A stretch of 64,000 nucleotides of DNA from Asticcacaulis sp. ZE23SCel15 (GCF_030505395.1 NZ_CP130044.1:2837001-2901000), one strand, 5' to 3'; positions 54,764 to 63,415 are shown, numbered from the stretch's first letter. Made by a program: numbers and translations. The notes: generated from the sequence alone by a model not told the origin.

Positions 54764-56089
54764 CTAAACCGCTTCCTGGCGACGGTTTACGCACTCAGCG
54801 GCTCGCATCAGGGCTGAAGCTGCCGGCTCGTTAGGCTTAAGCTCCGCTACGCCTACATCGAATTCAACGATGAAGGGCGATTTGCCGGAGCCCGCCTCGA
54901 AGGCTGTACACCCGATAACCGCCGCGATGCGTTCACCGACATTCTGGGCCGCTGCGTAAGGAGTGGCGGGCAGGGCCAGTGCGAAGACTTCAGGGGATAG
55001 GCGTCCAGCCGTATCTTCGGCGCGAACCAGACGTGAAATCATAGACCCGATTTGCGGCATAGCGCGTTCCAGCGCCTTACGGGAGCGGGCAGCAGCAATA
55101 TCCGGCGTTTCACTAATTTTAAGAACGCAGACACTTAGGGGGCGATTGCGTTCTGCGGCTGTGCGGGACAACCGGGCCAGATGGGATGCGAAAATGTCGC
55201 GGCTGAACAACCCGGTCCCTTTGTCCATCTTAGGGCCATTACGCAGGCTTTCCAGAGCTTTGCGGATGGTGAATTGACGGCGATAGGATCTGGCTAATCG
55301 CAATATACGGTCGGCAATTTCCGGCTCAGATGTATCAGGATAAGATATATCGCTCACCCCGCGTAAATAGGCCTCACCGACATCGATCTCCACGGCTTTT
55401 TGTAACCTTAAGAATACAGGCGTGTGATAGAGGCGGGTGTTGCGACGCATCCCGGCGGCAACCGATAGGGCTTCGGCCGGGGTCGATCCGCCCCATAACA
55501 CTACCGTATCAAATTCTGTCTCATGCAAATAATCAAAGGCGCTGTAGCTAGAAAACGCCGCGATCACTTCTGTACCTTGTTCACGTAGCGTATTCATGAG
55601 ACTTAGAAACGCCGGGTCGGGATCACCCACAGAAAGTACGCGCAAGCCTGCCCCTAACCCAAGGGATTTAAGGGAGGGCATTTTCAGATCGACGAAGGTT
55701 TCCCGGCGAAGGTCATACTCTTCTTCGGCTACATTCGCCCGCACCATGTGTTCAAGTCTTAACATGATCTGATGCGGGTGAGCCTGCGGACTGAACACCA
55801 TGTCCCACCCCGACGGGATGTCATAGGCTGACTGATTGGTAACCAGAATAATGGGCAGGCGCCTCGGTTGGCAGGCGGTTCGCAGATCATAAACCAGATC
55901 AGCCGACGCAGCCGGGTGTTCGGCATCAATCAGCACAGCTTCGACCTGCAGATCACTGATGGCGGCCATAGCTGCACGTTCGTGCGTAGCCGTAATGGTG
56001 CGCCACCCCAGACGATCCAGCGCGTCGCTGAGGTGTGAAGACCAGCCGTCATTCCGGCTCAGTATGAGGAGGCGCGCATTCAGCGTCAC
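54764..56089 (-). CDS. popA: PopA-like c-di-GMP effector (Rec-Rec-degenerate GGDEF)
   Basis: A 441-residue protein with the PleD/PopA domain order. Receiver 1 is residues 1-120 with a candidate phospho-acceptor Asp55 (AVLIDAEHP). Receiver 2 is about 148-265 and lacks the Asp (VVLWGG). The GGDEF domain is about 285-441. The active-site motif is degenerate: RLSPEVF replaces RYGGEEF. The allosteric I-site RAED (Arg356-Asp359) is kept. In Caulobacter, PopA binds c-di-GMP through this I-site and recruits RcdA and CtrA for ClpXP degradation at the cell pole. Orthology here is inferred from these features. It converges on mfd. Confidence 0.85.
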   Translation of the reverse strand: MTLNARLLILSRNDGWSSHLSDALDRLGWRTITATHERAAMAAISDLQVEAVLIDAEHPAASADLVYDLRTACQPRRLPIILVTNQSAYDIPSGWDMVFSPQAHPHQIMLRLEHMVRANVAEEEYDLRRETFVDLKMPSLKSLGLGAGLRVLSVGDPDPAFLSLMNTLREQGTEVIAAFSSYSAFDYLHETEFDTVVLWGGSTPAEALSVAAGMRRNTRLYHTPVFLRLQKAVEIDVGEAYLRGVSDISYPDTSEPEIADRILRLARSYRRQFTIRKALESLRNGPKMDKGTGLFSRDIFASHLARLSRTAAERNRPLSVCVLKISETPDIAAARSRKALERAMPQIGSMISRLVRAEDTAGRLSPEVFALALPATPYAAAQNVGERIAAVIGCTAFEAGSGKSPFIVEFDVGVAELKPNEPAASALMRAAECVNRRQEAV

Positions 56090-56140
56090 TTTTGGCTCCT
56101 GCAGAATTGATACGCAAATTACATGGGCTAATTATGATTC

Positions 56141-56410
56141 TTATACAGAAGTTACGCCCATAAGATAGGGTTTAATCCGCGGGGCACAGGTTACCACGAA
56201 TACCCAAAACTCATCTGTTTTGTAAGATGATTCCAGTATGTAATTATTTTTAATGCAAAAATGTGGAACGTCTATCTGCACCATGGGATCGTCCGCCCAT
56301 AAGGTTACTTGCGCTTCGGCGGAAAGACTTTCCAGATATTTTCGTAGTTTCAAGGTTGGCACGGGGCAACGGTGACCTCGTGCGTCAATGAAGTGTTCAG
56401 GCTCGTTCAT
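56141..56410 (-). CDS. TusA/SirA-family sulfurtransferase-like protein
   Basis: An 89-residue protein with the TusA fold signature FIDARGHRCPVPTLKLRKYL; the sulfur-carrying Cys is Cys15 of this start. Family members pass persulfide sulfur for tRNA thiolation or cofactor synthesis. The frame is open 40 codons further up, but I start at the ATG at 56408-56410 because that is where homology begins. There is no strong Shine-Dalgarno. It is upstream of popA on the same strand (51-nt gap) and downstream of the mannanase terminator. Confidence 0.8.
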   Translation of the reverse strand: MNEPEHFIDARGHRCPVPTLKLRKYLESLSAEAQVTLWADDPMVQIDVPHFCIKNNYILESSYKTDEFWVFVVTCAPRIKPYLMGVTSV

Positions 56411-56470
56411 GAGTAGATTATGACAGTGATGGCAAACCGTAGCATCATATTTTGACAGGCACGTATTAAA

Positions 56471-56499
56471 AAACCGCACCGAATTAATCGGTGCGGTTT
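56471..56499 (-). terminator. Intrinsic terminator of the GH5 gene
   Basis: Arms AAACCGCACCGA (56471-56482) and TCGGTGCGGTTT (56488-56499) are perfectly complementary. On the minus strand a T-rich tract follows. It separates the GH5 transcript from the TusA-like gene. Confidence 0.92.
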
Positions 56500-56504
56500 G
56501 ATTG

Positions 56505-57836
56505 TTAAACCGTTTTAATGGCCTCAGCATGAGCCTTGATCAAAGCCTGAGTGCTGGTGTCAGTATTGAAGACGCTGTACCAACCTTGAGGCTCATGAGG
56601 TGGGTCACCGACATACGAAGTTTCGCCACGCCGCATGTGGTAATCCTTATGGAGTGCGCGGCCAGCACCGCCCCAAGCCCAGAAATTGGAACCCATAACT
56701 GGACCTCCGGTTTTAATAGCCGTCTCAACTGCCCCATATATCATGCTGTAAAATCTATCTTTCCACTCAGTTGATGTGCCGGGTTCATAGGCCACCTTGT
56801 CGCGTGGAAAACCGAACTCTTCGAACACCAGGGGCTTTTTAATCTTCTCAGCTATAGCGATGTGGTCATCGATGTATTTGCGAACCTTGGCCTCGCCGCC
56901 GGCAAAAGTGCGCGGCAGATCAGTGCCATCGACCCAACTCCAGTTCTGGGGCCAGATGTGTGCGGTCAGATAATCGATATCTTTATGGGCATCGATGACA
57001 AATTGTTCGTTTCCAACGGCGCCCATAAGGCCTTCGTGGCCTAGCGAGACGAGGTGGTTTTTATCCAGATTGCGGATTATGGCTGCGGTTTGAGAAATCC
57101 ACTCCAGATAAACCGGCATATTTTGTGCCGCGACTTCCGGTCCGCCACCTGGCCGGGGCTCATTGGACAACTGCCACGCCATGATAGCCTGATCATTGAC
57201 GTAGGCTTGCCGGGTTACAGAGTTGGTGCGCGCCACCAGCATCCGCACGTAATCATGATAGAGCTTTACGGCGACCTTGTTGGCATAGAATTGTGAGGCA
57301 TAATCCGCATAGGCTGGCCACGGGTATTTAGGATCACCATTATTGATAAACTTGCCCGTTGTGTAATCAATATAGGCCATCATGCCACCTGACCACTCCC
57401 AGAAATTGGTCAGGTAAAGTACGGCCTTCATGTCTCGCTTTGCCATTTCTGACAGCAAGAAATCCAGCCCCACTAGTAGATCCTGATTGTAGACACCCTT
57501 ATCTCTGGAGCTAAATGCTGGATCTAAGGAGTTGTTGATCGGAGACAGTTCCGATGATGCCAGCACGCGCAAATTGGTGACGCCCAGAGCCTTCAGGTCA
57601 TCCAGTTCCTTAAGCAGACGCGCCCGATTTCCAAACGCCGCCGGCGCCCCAAGGTAGGCTCCGTACCAGATATTGGCCCCGACGAAACGATAGGTTTGAC
57701 CTTTAAGTTTAAAATGCAGACCGTCTACCGTCACAAACTCACTGCCGGGCTGCGCGGCCTTGGTGGCGCAGGCGGTGCCGGTCAGTGCCATTCCGGCTGC
57801 CGTAGCGATAAGCCTTCGGCGCGATAGGTTACTCAT
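56505..57836 (-). CDS. Secreted GH5-family glycoside hydrolase, probable endo-beta-mannanase
   Basis: A 443-residue secreted enzyme of clan GH-A, closest in pattern to GH5_7 mannan endo-1,4-beta-mannosidases. The N-terminus has a twin-arginine-like signal (SRRRLIATAAGMALTG). The general acid is Glu226 in WQLSNEPRPGG and the nucleophile is probably Glu340 in LVFEEFGFPRD. HIWPQNWSW and NFWAWGG supply substrate-binding aromatics. A GGGAGGA lies just upstream of the ATG. The Caulobacteraceae live on plant polymers, which fits, but the sugar preference is inferred. It is monocistronic with its own terminator. Confidence 0.85.
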   Translation of the reverse strand: MSNLSRRRLIATAAGMALTGTACATKAAQPGSEFVTVDGLHFKLKGQTYRFVGANIWYGAYLGAPAAFGNRARLLKELDDLKALGVTNLRVLASSELSPINNSLDPAFSSRDKGVYNQDLLVGLDFLLSEMAKRDMKAVLYLTNFWEWSGGMMAYIDYTTGKFINNGDPKYPWPAYADYASQFYANKVAVKLYHDYVRMLVARTNSVTRQAYVNDQAIMAWQLSNEPRPGGGPEVAAQNMPVYLEWISQTAAIIRNLDKNHLVSLGHEGLMGAVGNEQFVIDAHKDIDYLTAHIWPQNWSWVDGTDLPRTFAGGEAKVRKYIDDHIAIAEKIKKPLVFEEFGFPRDKVAYEPGTSTEWKDRFYSMIYGAVETAIKTGGPVMGSNFWAWGGAGRALHKDYHMRRGETSYVGDPPHEPQGWYSVFNTDTSTQALIKAHAEAIKTV

Positions 57837-57983
57837 AGCGTTCCTCCCTTATTTTAATTGTATGGCTGTGCGTTTGATCGTCATAACTCAGATTAATTAA
57901 AATTGAAATATTTAATGTGCGCGCAATTCGGCTCGCATCCAATTTCCTCCGTTGAGCGTAAACGTCAAAAGGGGAAAATATAA

Positions 57984-58763
57984 ATGCTTTCACATTGCAA
58001 ACCAGCCGTAATTCTAATGTGCGTAATAGGCCTTTCAGGATGTACCAGTGCGCCTGACATAAGTCATTCAACCTTATCCAGCCTTGAAGGATTTTCCGAT
58101 CAAAAAACCGGACGCGCCAGGTTTAAGGCGAAGCGTGACGTTAGCAGCCTGAACGAGGTCAAACGGATTTATCTTCATCCGGCCAAATTAACTACTGGCG
58201 AACATACACGCTATGTACTTACTGATAAGGAGAAACGCGTCGTCTTAGGGGAAATCGAAGCTCAGTTGTGTTTTGAGCTTTCTGAACGCTACGAGATTAC
58301 GACAACTCAAACCAAAAGCGATGCTGAAATTCATTCAGCCGTAACTTGGTTTGAACCGACCGGTGCTGCGGCTTCAGGGGTTGCGGCTGTAGCAGGTCAG
58401 TTCATCCCTGGCCCCATTGGTCTGAGACTGCCCGGATCATTAGGTGGCTTAGGCGCCGAGGCCGAAATGATTCGCGATGATCAGCAAGTCGCTGCCATTA
58501 TATGGGCGCGGCGTGCTCAGGCTGTGGGTACGGATACCCCTTCCTTATCCCGCTTAGGAGACGCGCTTCAATTTGCAGAGCCGTTCGCCGATGAGGCCGC
58601 CCGAATCATGTCACCCGAACCGGCTCCGGCTAAGCGAACCTATAGCAGAGATACCGACCCTTGCCTTAAGCACGGTAGTCGCGTGGATGCGGGGGGGATT
58701 GCCGCAAGGATTGTCACCGGGCTATATGCGCCGACAGATCGCGACGCGGATTCTGAGCCTTAA
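57984..58763 (+). CDS. DUF3313-type outer-membrane lipoprotein
   Basis: A 259-residue lipoprotein with a short signal and lipobox LSGC (Cys20). The mature domain, with RIYLHPAKLTTGEHTRYVLTDKEK and QLCFELSERYEITTT, fits the DUF3313 family of uncharacterised envelope lipoproteins. A glycine-rich hydrophobic segment (AAASGVAAVAGQFIPGPIGL) follows, and the tail is polar with Asp/Arg repeats. AAAGGGGA precedes the ATG. It is divergent from the GH5 gene over 147 bp. Its role is unknown. Confidence 0.78.
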   Translation: MLSHCKPAVILMCVIGLSGCTSAPDISHSTLSSLEGFSDQKTGRARFKAKRDVSSLNEVKRIYLHPAKLTTGEHTRYVLTDKEKRVVLGEIEAQLCFELSERYEITTTQTKSDAEIHSAVTWFEPTGAAASGVAAVAGQFIPGPIGLRLPGSLGGLGAEAEMIRDDQQVAAIIWARRAQAVGTDTPSLSRLGDALQFAEPFADEAARIMSPEPAPAKRTYSRDTDPCLKHGSRVDAGGIAARIVTGLYAPTDRDADSEP

Positions 58764-58827
58764 TCGATTCGGTAAAATTTCAGATTTCTGATAGAGAGGG
58801 CGCCTCACTATTTTAGGCATTGTCTCT

Positions 58828-59475
58828 ATGCTGGACCAAATTATCGATCCTGTTGTTCACTGGCTTAACTTGGCAGGTACTGTTGTTTTTGCCGTAAGTG
58901 GTGGGTTAGTTGCCGCACGTAAGAATCTGGATATAATAAGTTTTATTCTAATCGGCACTATCACAGCGATTGGAGGCGGCACGTTACGCGATCTGATGCT
59001 GGGGATTGGACCCGTGGGATGGGTAGGCGCGCCTCATATTCTATGGATATGCATCATAAGCGCCGTGCTCACTTATTTTGTCGCTCACCTCATCGAGCTT
59101 AGGCAAAGATGGCTTTTGTGGGCAGACGCGGCGGGGCTGGCACTATTTGCGGTTGTTGGCGCCGAAGTGGCGCTATCTCACGGCACATCCGGTATGGTTG
59201 CCATCGGTATGGGTGTTATGACGGCCACTTTCGGGGGGATCATCCGCGACGTCCTGTGCCAGGAGACCTCACTCGTCCTTCAGCAGGAAATATATGCTAC
59301 TGCGGCCGTAATCGGTGCCGGCAGCTATGTTCTCATGACCGACTGGCTTCATATAGATCGGCCTTTGGCCGTCGCTGTGGCCTTTAGTGCGGGATTTATA
59401 ATACGAGCGCTGGCGATCGTTTTCAGACTTTCACTGCCGGGCTACAGCCGCAAAAACTCAATATCAGGCACTTAG
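58828..59475 (+). CDS. TRIC/UPF0126 family membrane protein (putative cation channel)
   Basis: A 215-residue protein with seven hydrophobic helices in two homologous repeats. The repeats are marked by TAIGGGTLRDLMLG and TATFGGIIRDVLCQE, the GGG/GGx(I/L)RD signature of trimeric intracellular cation channel homologues (YicG type). Prokaryotic members form trimeric K+/Na+ conduits. No strong Shine-Dalgarno is seen before the ATG. Its last 12 nt overlap the end of the convergent endonuclease V gene. Confidence 0.88.
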   Translation: MLDQIIDPVVHWLNLAGTVVFAVSGGLVAARKNLDIISFILIGTITAIGGGTLRDLMLGIGPVGWVGAPHILWICIISAVLTYFVAHLIELRQRWLLWADAAGLALFAVVGAEVALSHGTSGMVAIGMGVMTATFGGIIRDVLCQETSLVLQQEIYATAAVIGAGSYVLMTDWLHIDRPLAVAVAFSAGFIIRALAIVFRLSLPGYSRKNSISGT

Positions 59476-60147
59476 CAGAGTCATCTGCTTAACCGGACGA
59501 ACTTTAGACAGTTTGTCGGCCAATCGCGTAGGTTCTGGCAGTTTAAAGCGCGTCAGACAGCGTAAGGTTATGTCCACTGCGGTCTTCATGCTCAGCCGAT
59601 GGCCGGGTGATATGAAAAGCGGATTAACATCATCCTTGCTTCTTAAAACGACACCAATCTGCTCACTGCCGGCCATAAGCGCCGACTGTTCACCCTTATG
59701 CATGCCCGGCATGTCGTATCGCCCGGTTAAGCGGGATTTGGCCACGCCAATAGCAGGCTTGTTCAGCAAAACCCCTATGTGAGCCGCGATCCCCATACGT
59801 CGCGGGTGAGCAATACCCTGCCCATCCACCATGAATAAATCCGGACGCGTCACGAGGCCATCAAGAGCATCCAGAACCGCCGGTATTTCACGAAAAGCCA
59901 GAAGGCCAGGAATGTAGGGAAAATCAACAGGCACTGAGGCTTCTACCGCCTCGATTGGCTTAAGGTCATCCATCGACATGGTAACAATCGATGCATGGGC
60001 CAAGCCATTCTCGATGTCATAGCCCACATCGATGCCGGCTATGGTTTCAAGCTTATCAAAATCATCAAACAAGCGAATTTCGCGGCGCAATTCTTCTTGA
60101 ATCGCCCGCGCTTCACTTTCGGATTTAGGCATGTAGAAGCGATGCAT
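59464..60147 (-). CDS. nfi: Endonuclease V (deoxyinosine 3'-endonuclease)
   Basis: A 227-residue repair nuclease that nicks DNA near deoxyinosine and other deaminated bases. Motifs are TIAGIDVGYD (first catalytic Asp), YIPGLLAFREIPAVLDAL, LFMVDGQGIAHPRRMGIAAH and GVAKSRLTGRY. The end KTAVDITLRCLTRFKLPEPTRLADKLS (given here in part) is also typical. The length is standard. It converges with the TRIC gene, overlapping by 12 nt. Confidence 0.94.
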   Translation of the reverse strand: MHRFYMPKSESEARAIQEELRREIRLFDDFDKLETIAGIDVGYDIENGLAHASIVTMSMDDLKPIEAVEASVPVDFPYIPGLLAFREIPAVLDALDGLVTRPDLFMVDGQGIAHPRRMGIAAHIGVLLNKPAIGVAKSRLTGRYDMPGMHKGEQSALMAGSEQIGVVLRSKDDVNPLFISPGHRLSMKTAVDITLRCLTRFKLPEPTRLADKLSKVRPVKQMTLLSA

Positions 60148-60313
60148 AGTGAAAATCTAAGCGATAGGCTTATAAAAAATCGATATAGCTTGAACGCTTA
60201 ACGCTAATTGAATCGAACCTGTCGGGCTTATTTCATACTTACAGAGGGCCTGTAAGCCGGAATTTCGTGCTTATGCGCGTTGTGACACTCTGCACCTGAA
60301 TATGGAGGTAGAA

Positions 60314-60571
60314 ATGACAACCAAGACTCAGGATGAACGGTTAACAGATGGCGATCACAACGGACAAGGTATCGTCAACGATAGCTATTCCAAGAGCGCA
60401 TCCGCCAGACCTCAGATTAATACGTCGTATGACACGCGCTCAGAGGCAAAATCCAACCCTAAAGACACGAGCGACGAAAAAAGCAGTTCAGGCAAAACGG
60501 CAAAGTCTAATGGCAATCCTGATGAACATTCTGACGCCGCCCGAAAATCAAAGATCAAATCAAAGGCCTAA
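60314..60571 (+). CDS. Small hydrophilic, probably disordered protein
   Basis: An 85-residue product rich in Ser, Lys, Asp, Asn and Thr, with no hydrophobic segment and no Cys or Trp. It looks intrinsically disordered, similar in style to small stress-induced proteins, but I recognise no family. I start at the ATG at 60314 because GGAGG (60304-60308) lies 5 nt upstream; the ATG at 60302 overlaps that site. A 7-bp inverted repeat (CTTACAG/CTGTAAG) lies at 60238-60256. Its last 12 nt overlap the convergent dehydrogenase gene. Confidence 0.6.
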   Translation: MTTKTQDERLTDGDHNGQGIVNDSYSKSASARPQINTSYDTRSEAKSNPKDTSDEKSSSGKTAKSNGNPDEHSDAARKSKIKSKA

Positions 60572-61531
60572 GCATTCAGGGACCGGGGTGAGGGGGCTAT
60601 GGCCCGATAGCCAGGCCTCGACATTGTCGACGACTAACCGGGCCATTGCCTTACGGGTTGGGAGGGTCGCAGATCCAATATGAGGGAGTAGAACCGTATT
60701 ATCGAGGTCAATAAGCGCCTTCGGGACGTTTGGTTCATCTTCATAAACATCAAGTCCTGCGGCGAATATCGTTCCAGAACTAAGTGCGGAAATTAAAGCG
60801 TCCTGATCAATTAGACTGCCGCGCGATACATTAATGATTACCCCCGCAGGCCCTAGAGCTTTAAGAATGCTTTCGTTGATCATATGGCGGGTGGCATCCG
60901 TTGCGGGCGCCGTAACCATCAAGGTATCGCAGTCTTTTGCCATTGTGAGCAAATCTGGATGATAGCTGTAGTCAACTTTCGCCTGCCGGTGGCGTCCATG
61001 ATATGTGATATGCAAACCAAAAGCTTTCGCGCGAAACGCTAAGGCATGGCCTATACGCCCCAATCCTACAATGCCCATGGTGCGGCCCTGTAAAGAACCG
61101 GATAAGGGGAAGGGGGCTTTCAACCAGCGCTCCTGACGTACAAATTGGTCCGCTTGCGGTATGAGCCTGACCGTTGCTAACAGCAATGCCATAGCCAGAT
61201 CAGCGACATCTTCGGTCAAAACGTCAGGTGTATTGGTAACTATAATGCCACGACGCGCGGCCTCCACAGCATCAATATTATCATAGCCGACACCGTGGTT
61301 TGATATTAATGCCAGATTGGGGAAGCGGTTCATGTAATCCGTATCGATATTCACCCGCGAACTGCAATTGATGATGGCGCGGACGCGACTGGCTGCGGAA
61401 GCTATGATCGTTTCGGGATTGTCTGACGTCCACGGATTTATGATCTGCGTCTGAAGGCTTGTGATTTCTTCGCGAACAAAAGCGGTCGGAGGCGATGACA
61501 GCAGGATTACAGCTTCGGGCGGAATAGTCAT
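60560..61531 (-). CDS. D-isomer-specific 2-hydroxyacid dehydrogenase
   Basis: A 323-residue NAD(P)-dependent enzyme of the glyoxylate/hydroxypyruvate reductase group. The Rossmann motif is MGIVGLGRIGHALAFRAKAF (about residues 151-170). Catalytic residues are the Arg in VSRGSLIDQDAL, Glu in DVYEDEPNVP and His in LLPHIGSATLPTR. The early block NHGVGYDNIDAVEAARRGI is typical. The exact 2-oxo acid is uncertain. It is co-directional with the glycine-zipper gene upstream, but a terminator lies between them. Confidence 0.9.
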   Translation of the reverse strand: MTIPPEAVILLSSPPTAFVREEITSLQTQIINPWTSDNPETIIASAASRVRAIINCSSRVNIDTDYMNRFPNLALISNHGVGYDNIDAVEAARRGIIVTNTPDVLTEDVADLAMALLLATVRLIPQADQFVRQERWLKAPFPLSGSLQGRTMGIVGLGRIGHALAFRAKAFGLHITYHGRHRQAKVDYSYHPDLLTMAKDCDTLMVTAPATDATRHMINESILKALGPAGVIINVSRGSLIDQDALISALSSGTIFAAGLDVYEDEPNVPKALIDLDNTVLLPHIGSATLPTRKAMARLVVDNVEAWLSGHSPLTPVPECLGL

Positions 61532-61566
61532 ATGGACTCAATATCGCTTTACAGCTTTGCGTGCGA

Positions 61567-61598
61567 TAAAAAAAGCGCCCGAAATATTCCGGGCGCTT
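61567..61598 (-). terminator. Terminator of the glycine-zipper gene
   Basis: Arms AAGCGCCCG (61573-61581) and CGGGCGCTT (61590-61598) are perfect, and on the minus strand a T-run follows. Confidence 0.92.
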
Positions 61599-61607
61599 AA
61601 AACCTGA

Positions 61608-62099
61608 TTAGTATCGATCACGATTGCCGTGCTTACGGCGATCCCAGCGCTCTTCGCGGCCATTGTGACGCACATAATAGTTATCGTACTGAGGGCGGTC
61701 GGTGAAATAGACCGTCCGATAACCATTCGGTGGAGACGGTGGGTCATAATAGCCCTGGTCGTAGATGTAATAGCGACTGTTCAGGCAGTTAGCGCGGGAT
61801 GTTTCTTTATGCTCCTTGCCAATCTGATTACCAATCGCGCCACCCACGATGGCCCCCAGGATGCCACCTTCGGTTTTAGCGCCTTTTCCGGCAACACCTG
61901 AGCCTACGGCAGCCCCGGCGACGGCACCGATGACTGTGCCTTTGGTGCGGGCATTGCTGCTTTTTTGATAGCAATAACCGTCATAGTTTTGCGCCTGAGC
62001 GGCCAGAGGGGCGCCCATCAGCAGACCAAAGCCTAAAACGGCGGCGGCAATTGATGCGGATTTGCTGTTTGAAAAATTCGATTGATTCTTGCGTGACAT
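61608..62099 (-). CDS. Glycine-zipper 2TM-domain envelope protein
   Basis: A 163-residue exported protein. It has a signal-like hydrophobic segment (ASIAAAVLGFGLLMGAPLAAQAQ). A glycine-zipper block follows with GTVIGAVAGAAVGSGVAGKG and GGILGAIVGGAIGNQIG, the pattern of the Rickettsia 17-kDa antigen-like 2TM family. The Tyr/Arg/Asp-rich tail is low complexity. I start at the ATG at 62097-62099, which has GAGG about 6 nt upstream; the frame is open 16 codons further. The function is likely structural in the envelope. The IS30 copy lies 148 bp upstream and may disturb its promoter. Confidence 0.85.
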   Translation of the reverse strand: MSRKNQSNFSNSKSASIAAAVLGFGLLMGAPLAAQAQNYDGYCYQKSSNARTKGTVIGAVAGAAVGSGVAGKGAKTEGGILGAIVGGAIGNQIGKEHKETSRANCLNSRYYIYDQGYYDPPSPPNGYRTVYFTDRPQYDNYYVRHNGREERWDRRKHGNRDRY

Positions 62100-62247
62100 T
62101 GGAAACCTCACATTTTTGTTCAGAGCGTCACTACGATCTGAAACCACACATTCAGTTTGAAGCTTAGATGCTGAACGTCACCTGAATGAATTGTGCCAAC
62201 TTATTGGTTTTTATATAAAGTTTCCATAAGGATGGTAATAAGATGGA

Positions 62248-62271
62248 GGTGGGTTCTAATCGAAGTGCGAA
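62248..62271. repeat. IS30 left terminal inverted repeat
   Basis: GGTGGGTTCTAATC then GAAGTGCGAA, matching the complement of the right end at most positions (GGTGG, CTA and GAAG-GCGAA conserved). Confidence 0.75.
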
Positions 62272-62284
62272 GTCCGGGTCCGGT

Positions 62285-63301
62285 TTAGCAGGAAGATTTG
62301 ATATGAGCCAATTCGGCGTTGAAAACTTCGCCTGGCGTTCGGTATCCCAGGCACTGGTGGGGCGTATTGTTCATCCGCAGAGCAATCGCTGACAGCGCCA
62401 CGTCCTCGACTGCTTGGAGATCGGTCTCCAGCGGCAGGTAGCGTCGAAGTCGACCGTTCGCGTTCTCGACCGAGCCTTTTTGGTAAGGTGATGCGGTGTC
62501 ACAGAAATAGCTCTTGATGCCCAGAGACTGATGAAGGGTTTTCCAGGCCATAAACTCGGTTCCACGGTCGAAGGTAATCGACTGGCGCCCCCGAGCCGGA
62601 AGAGGGCGCAACTGCTGCTGGATGGCGCTCAAGACACCCGATGAGTTGCGATCCTTGTTGCGGATGACGACCTGGTAGCGGCTCTTGCGCTCGATCAAAC
62701 TCGTGATGTTCGCCTTGCCGAAATCCCGACGAAAGATGATCAAATCGGCTTCCCAGTGGCCGAATGTTTCGCGATTAGCAATATCTTCAGGCCGATGTTT
62801 TATATTACAATACAATGGGATATGAGATCCTCTAGGCTTGCGGCCGCGAAGACCGCGCCGGGTTCTGCGGCGTTTTGCGAGTAGGGTGTATAGAGCCATT
62901 TCACGGTTGCTACGCTCATAAACGAAGCGGTAGATCGTCTCAGAACAGATACGGCCAAACTTGGAATTACCCATAGGATGAAGTTTGAGCCGGCCTGCAA
63001 TTTGCTCTGGAGACCAGTGCTGCTCAAGCTTCTCGATGACGTGCAAACGCAACTCGCGATCACGCTCCAGGTTGCGTCGTTTGAAGCGGCGCTTACGCGC
63101 GCTCTCGGTCGCGTTCCATGGAAACCAACCCGACCATTGCGGATATTCATCGCGGTAGTAATTGCGCCGTAGCTCTCGATACAGCGTCGACTGATGGCGT
63201 CCAACGATCTTGGCGATTTGCGTCAGCGGAACTTTTCGCTCAAGCAGTTTCATGATCTGACGACGCTCCGCCATGTTCAGGTGGCTATAATGATGTCCCA
63301 T
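62285..63301 (-). CDS. IS30-family transposase
   Basis: A 338-residue DDE transposase. The N-terminal helix-turn-helix is MAERRQIMKLLERKVPLTQIAKIVGRHQSTLYREL (positions about 10-44). Catalytic residues are the Asp in HWEADLIIF, the Asp in ITFDRGTEFMAW and the Glu in KGSVENANGRLRR. The spacing and the ending CLGYRTPGEVFNAEL are characteristic of IS30. The frame is intact, so the copy may still be active. The start ATG is 46 bp inside the right inverted repeat. Confidence 0.95.
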   Translation of the reverse strand: MGHHYSHLNMAERRQIMKLLERKVPLTQIAKIVGRHQSTLYRELRRNYYRDEYPQWSGWFPWNATESARKRRFKRRNLERDRELRLHVIEKLEQHWSPEQIAGRLKLHPMGNSKFGRICSETIYRFVYERSNREMALYTLLAKRRRTRRGLRGRKPRGSHIPLYCNIKHRPEDIANRETFGHWEADLIIFRRDFGKANITSLIERKSRYQVVIRNKDRNSSGVLSAIQQQLRPLPARGRQSITFDRGTEFMAWKTLHQSLGIKSYFCDTASPYQKGSVENANGRLRRYLPLETDLQAVEDVALSAIALRMNNTPHQCLGYRTPGEVFNAELAHIKSSC

Positions 63302-63346
63302 AGGGCGATCTCTTTCTTCTGAAGAGGCGTTTGATTTTATGGATCA

Positions 63347-63371
63347 TTCGCGCTTCAAAATAGAGTCCACC
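63347..63371. repeat. IS30 right terminal inverted repeat
   Basis: Read on the minus strand from the outer end: GGTGGACTCTATTTT then GAAGCGCGAA, the imperfect mate of the repeat at 62248-62271. Confidence 0.75.
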
Positions 63372-63390
63372 GACGTCGCACCTATTTCCG

Positions 63391-63406
63391 CATAATATAT
63401 ATTATG
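63391..63406. repeat. AT-rich perfect palindrome next to the IS30 insertion
   Basis: CATAATATATATTATG is a 16-bp perfect palindrome, flanked by ATTTCC and GGAAAT that extend it with a one-base bulge. It lies between the IS end and the hydrolase stop and could be a hairpin or protein site. Confidence 0.6.
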
Positions 63407-63415
63407 GGAAATTTA

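Larger units (their letters stand above)
62248..63371 (-). mobile_element. IS30-family insertion sequence, apparently complete (1124 bp)
   Basis: It contains one intact IS30-type transposase gene and is bounded by imperfect terminal inverted repeats at 62248-62271 and 63347-63371. GA occurs directly outside each end (62246-62247 and 63372-63373), compatible with the 2-bp target duplication made by IS30. It separates the glycine-zipper gene from the hydrolase gene and disrupts no ORF that I can see. Confidence 0.85.

Noticed and set aside
60259-60281. Possible EcfG/sigma-T promoter (GGAAT ... CGTT) before the small hydrophilic gene
   Set aside because: The first element has a mismatch and the spacer is 14 bp, shorter than the 16-17 bp usual for this sigma factor.
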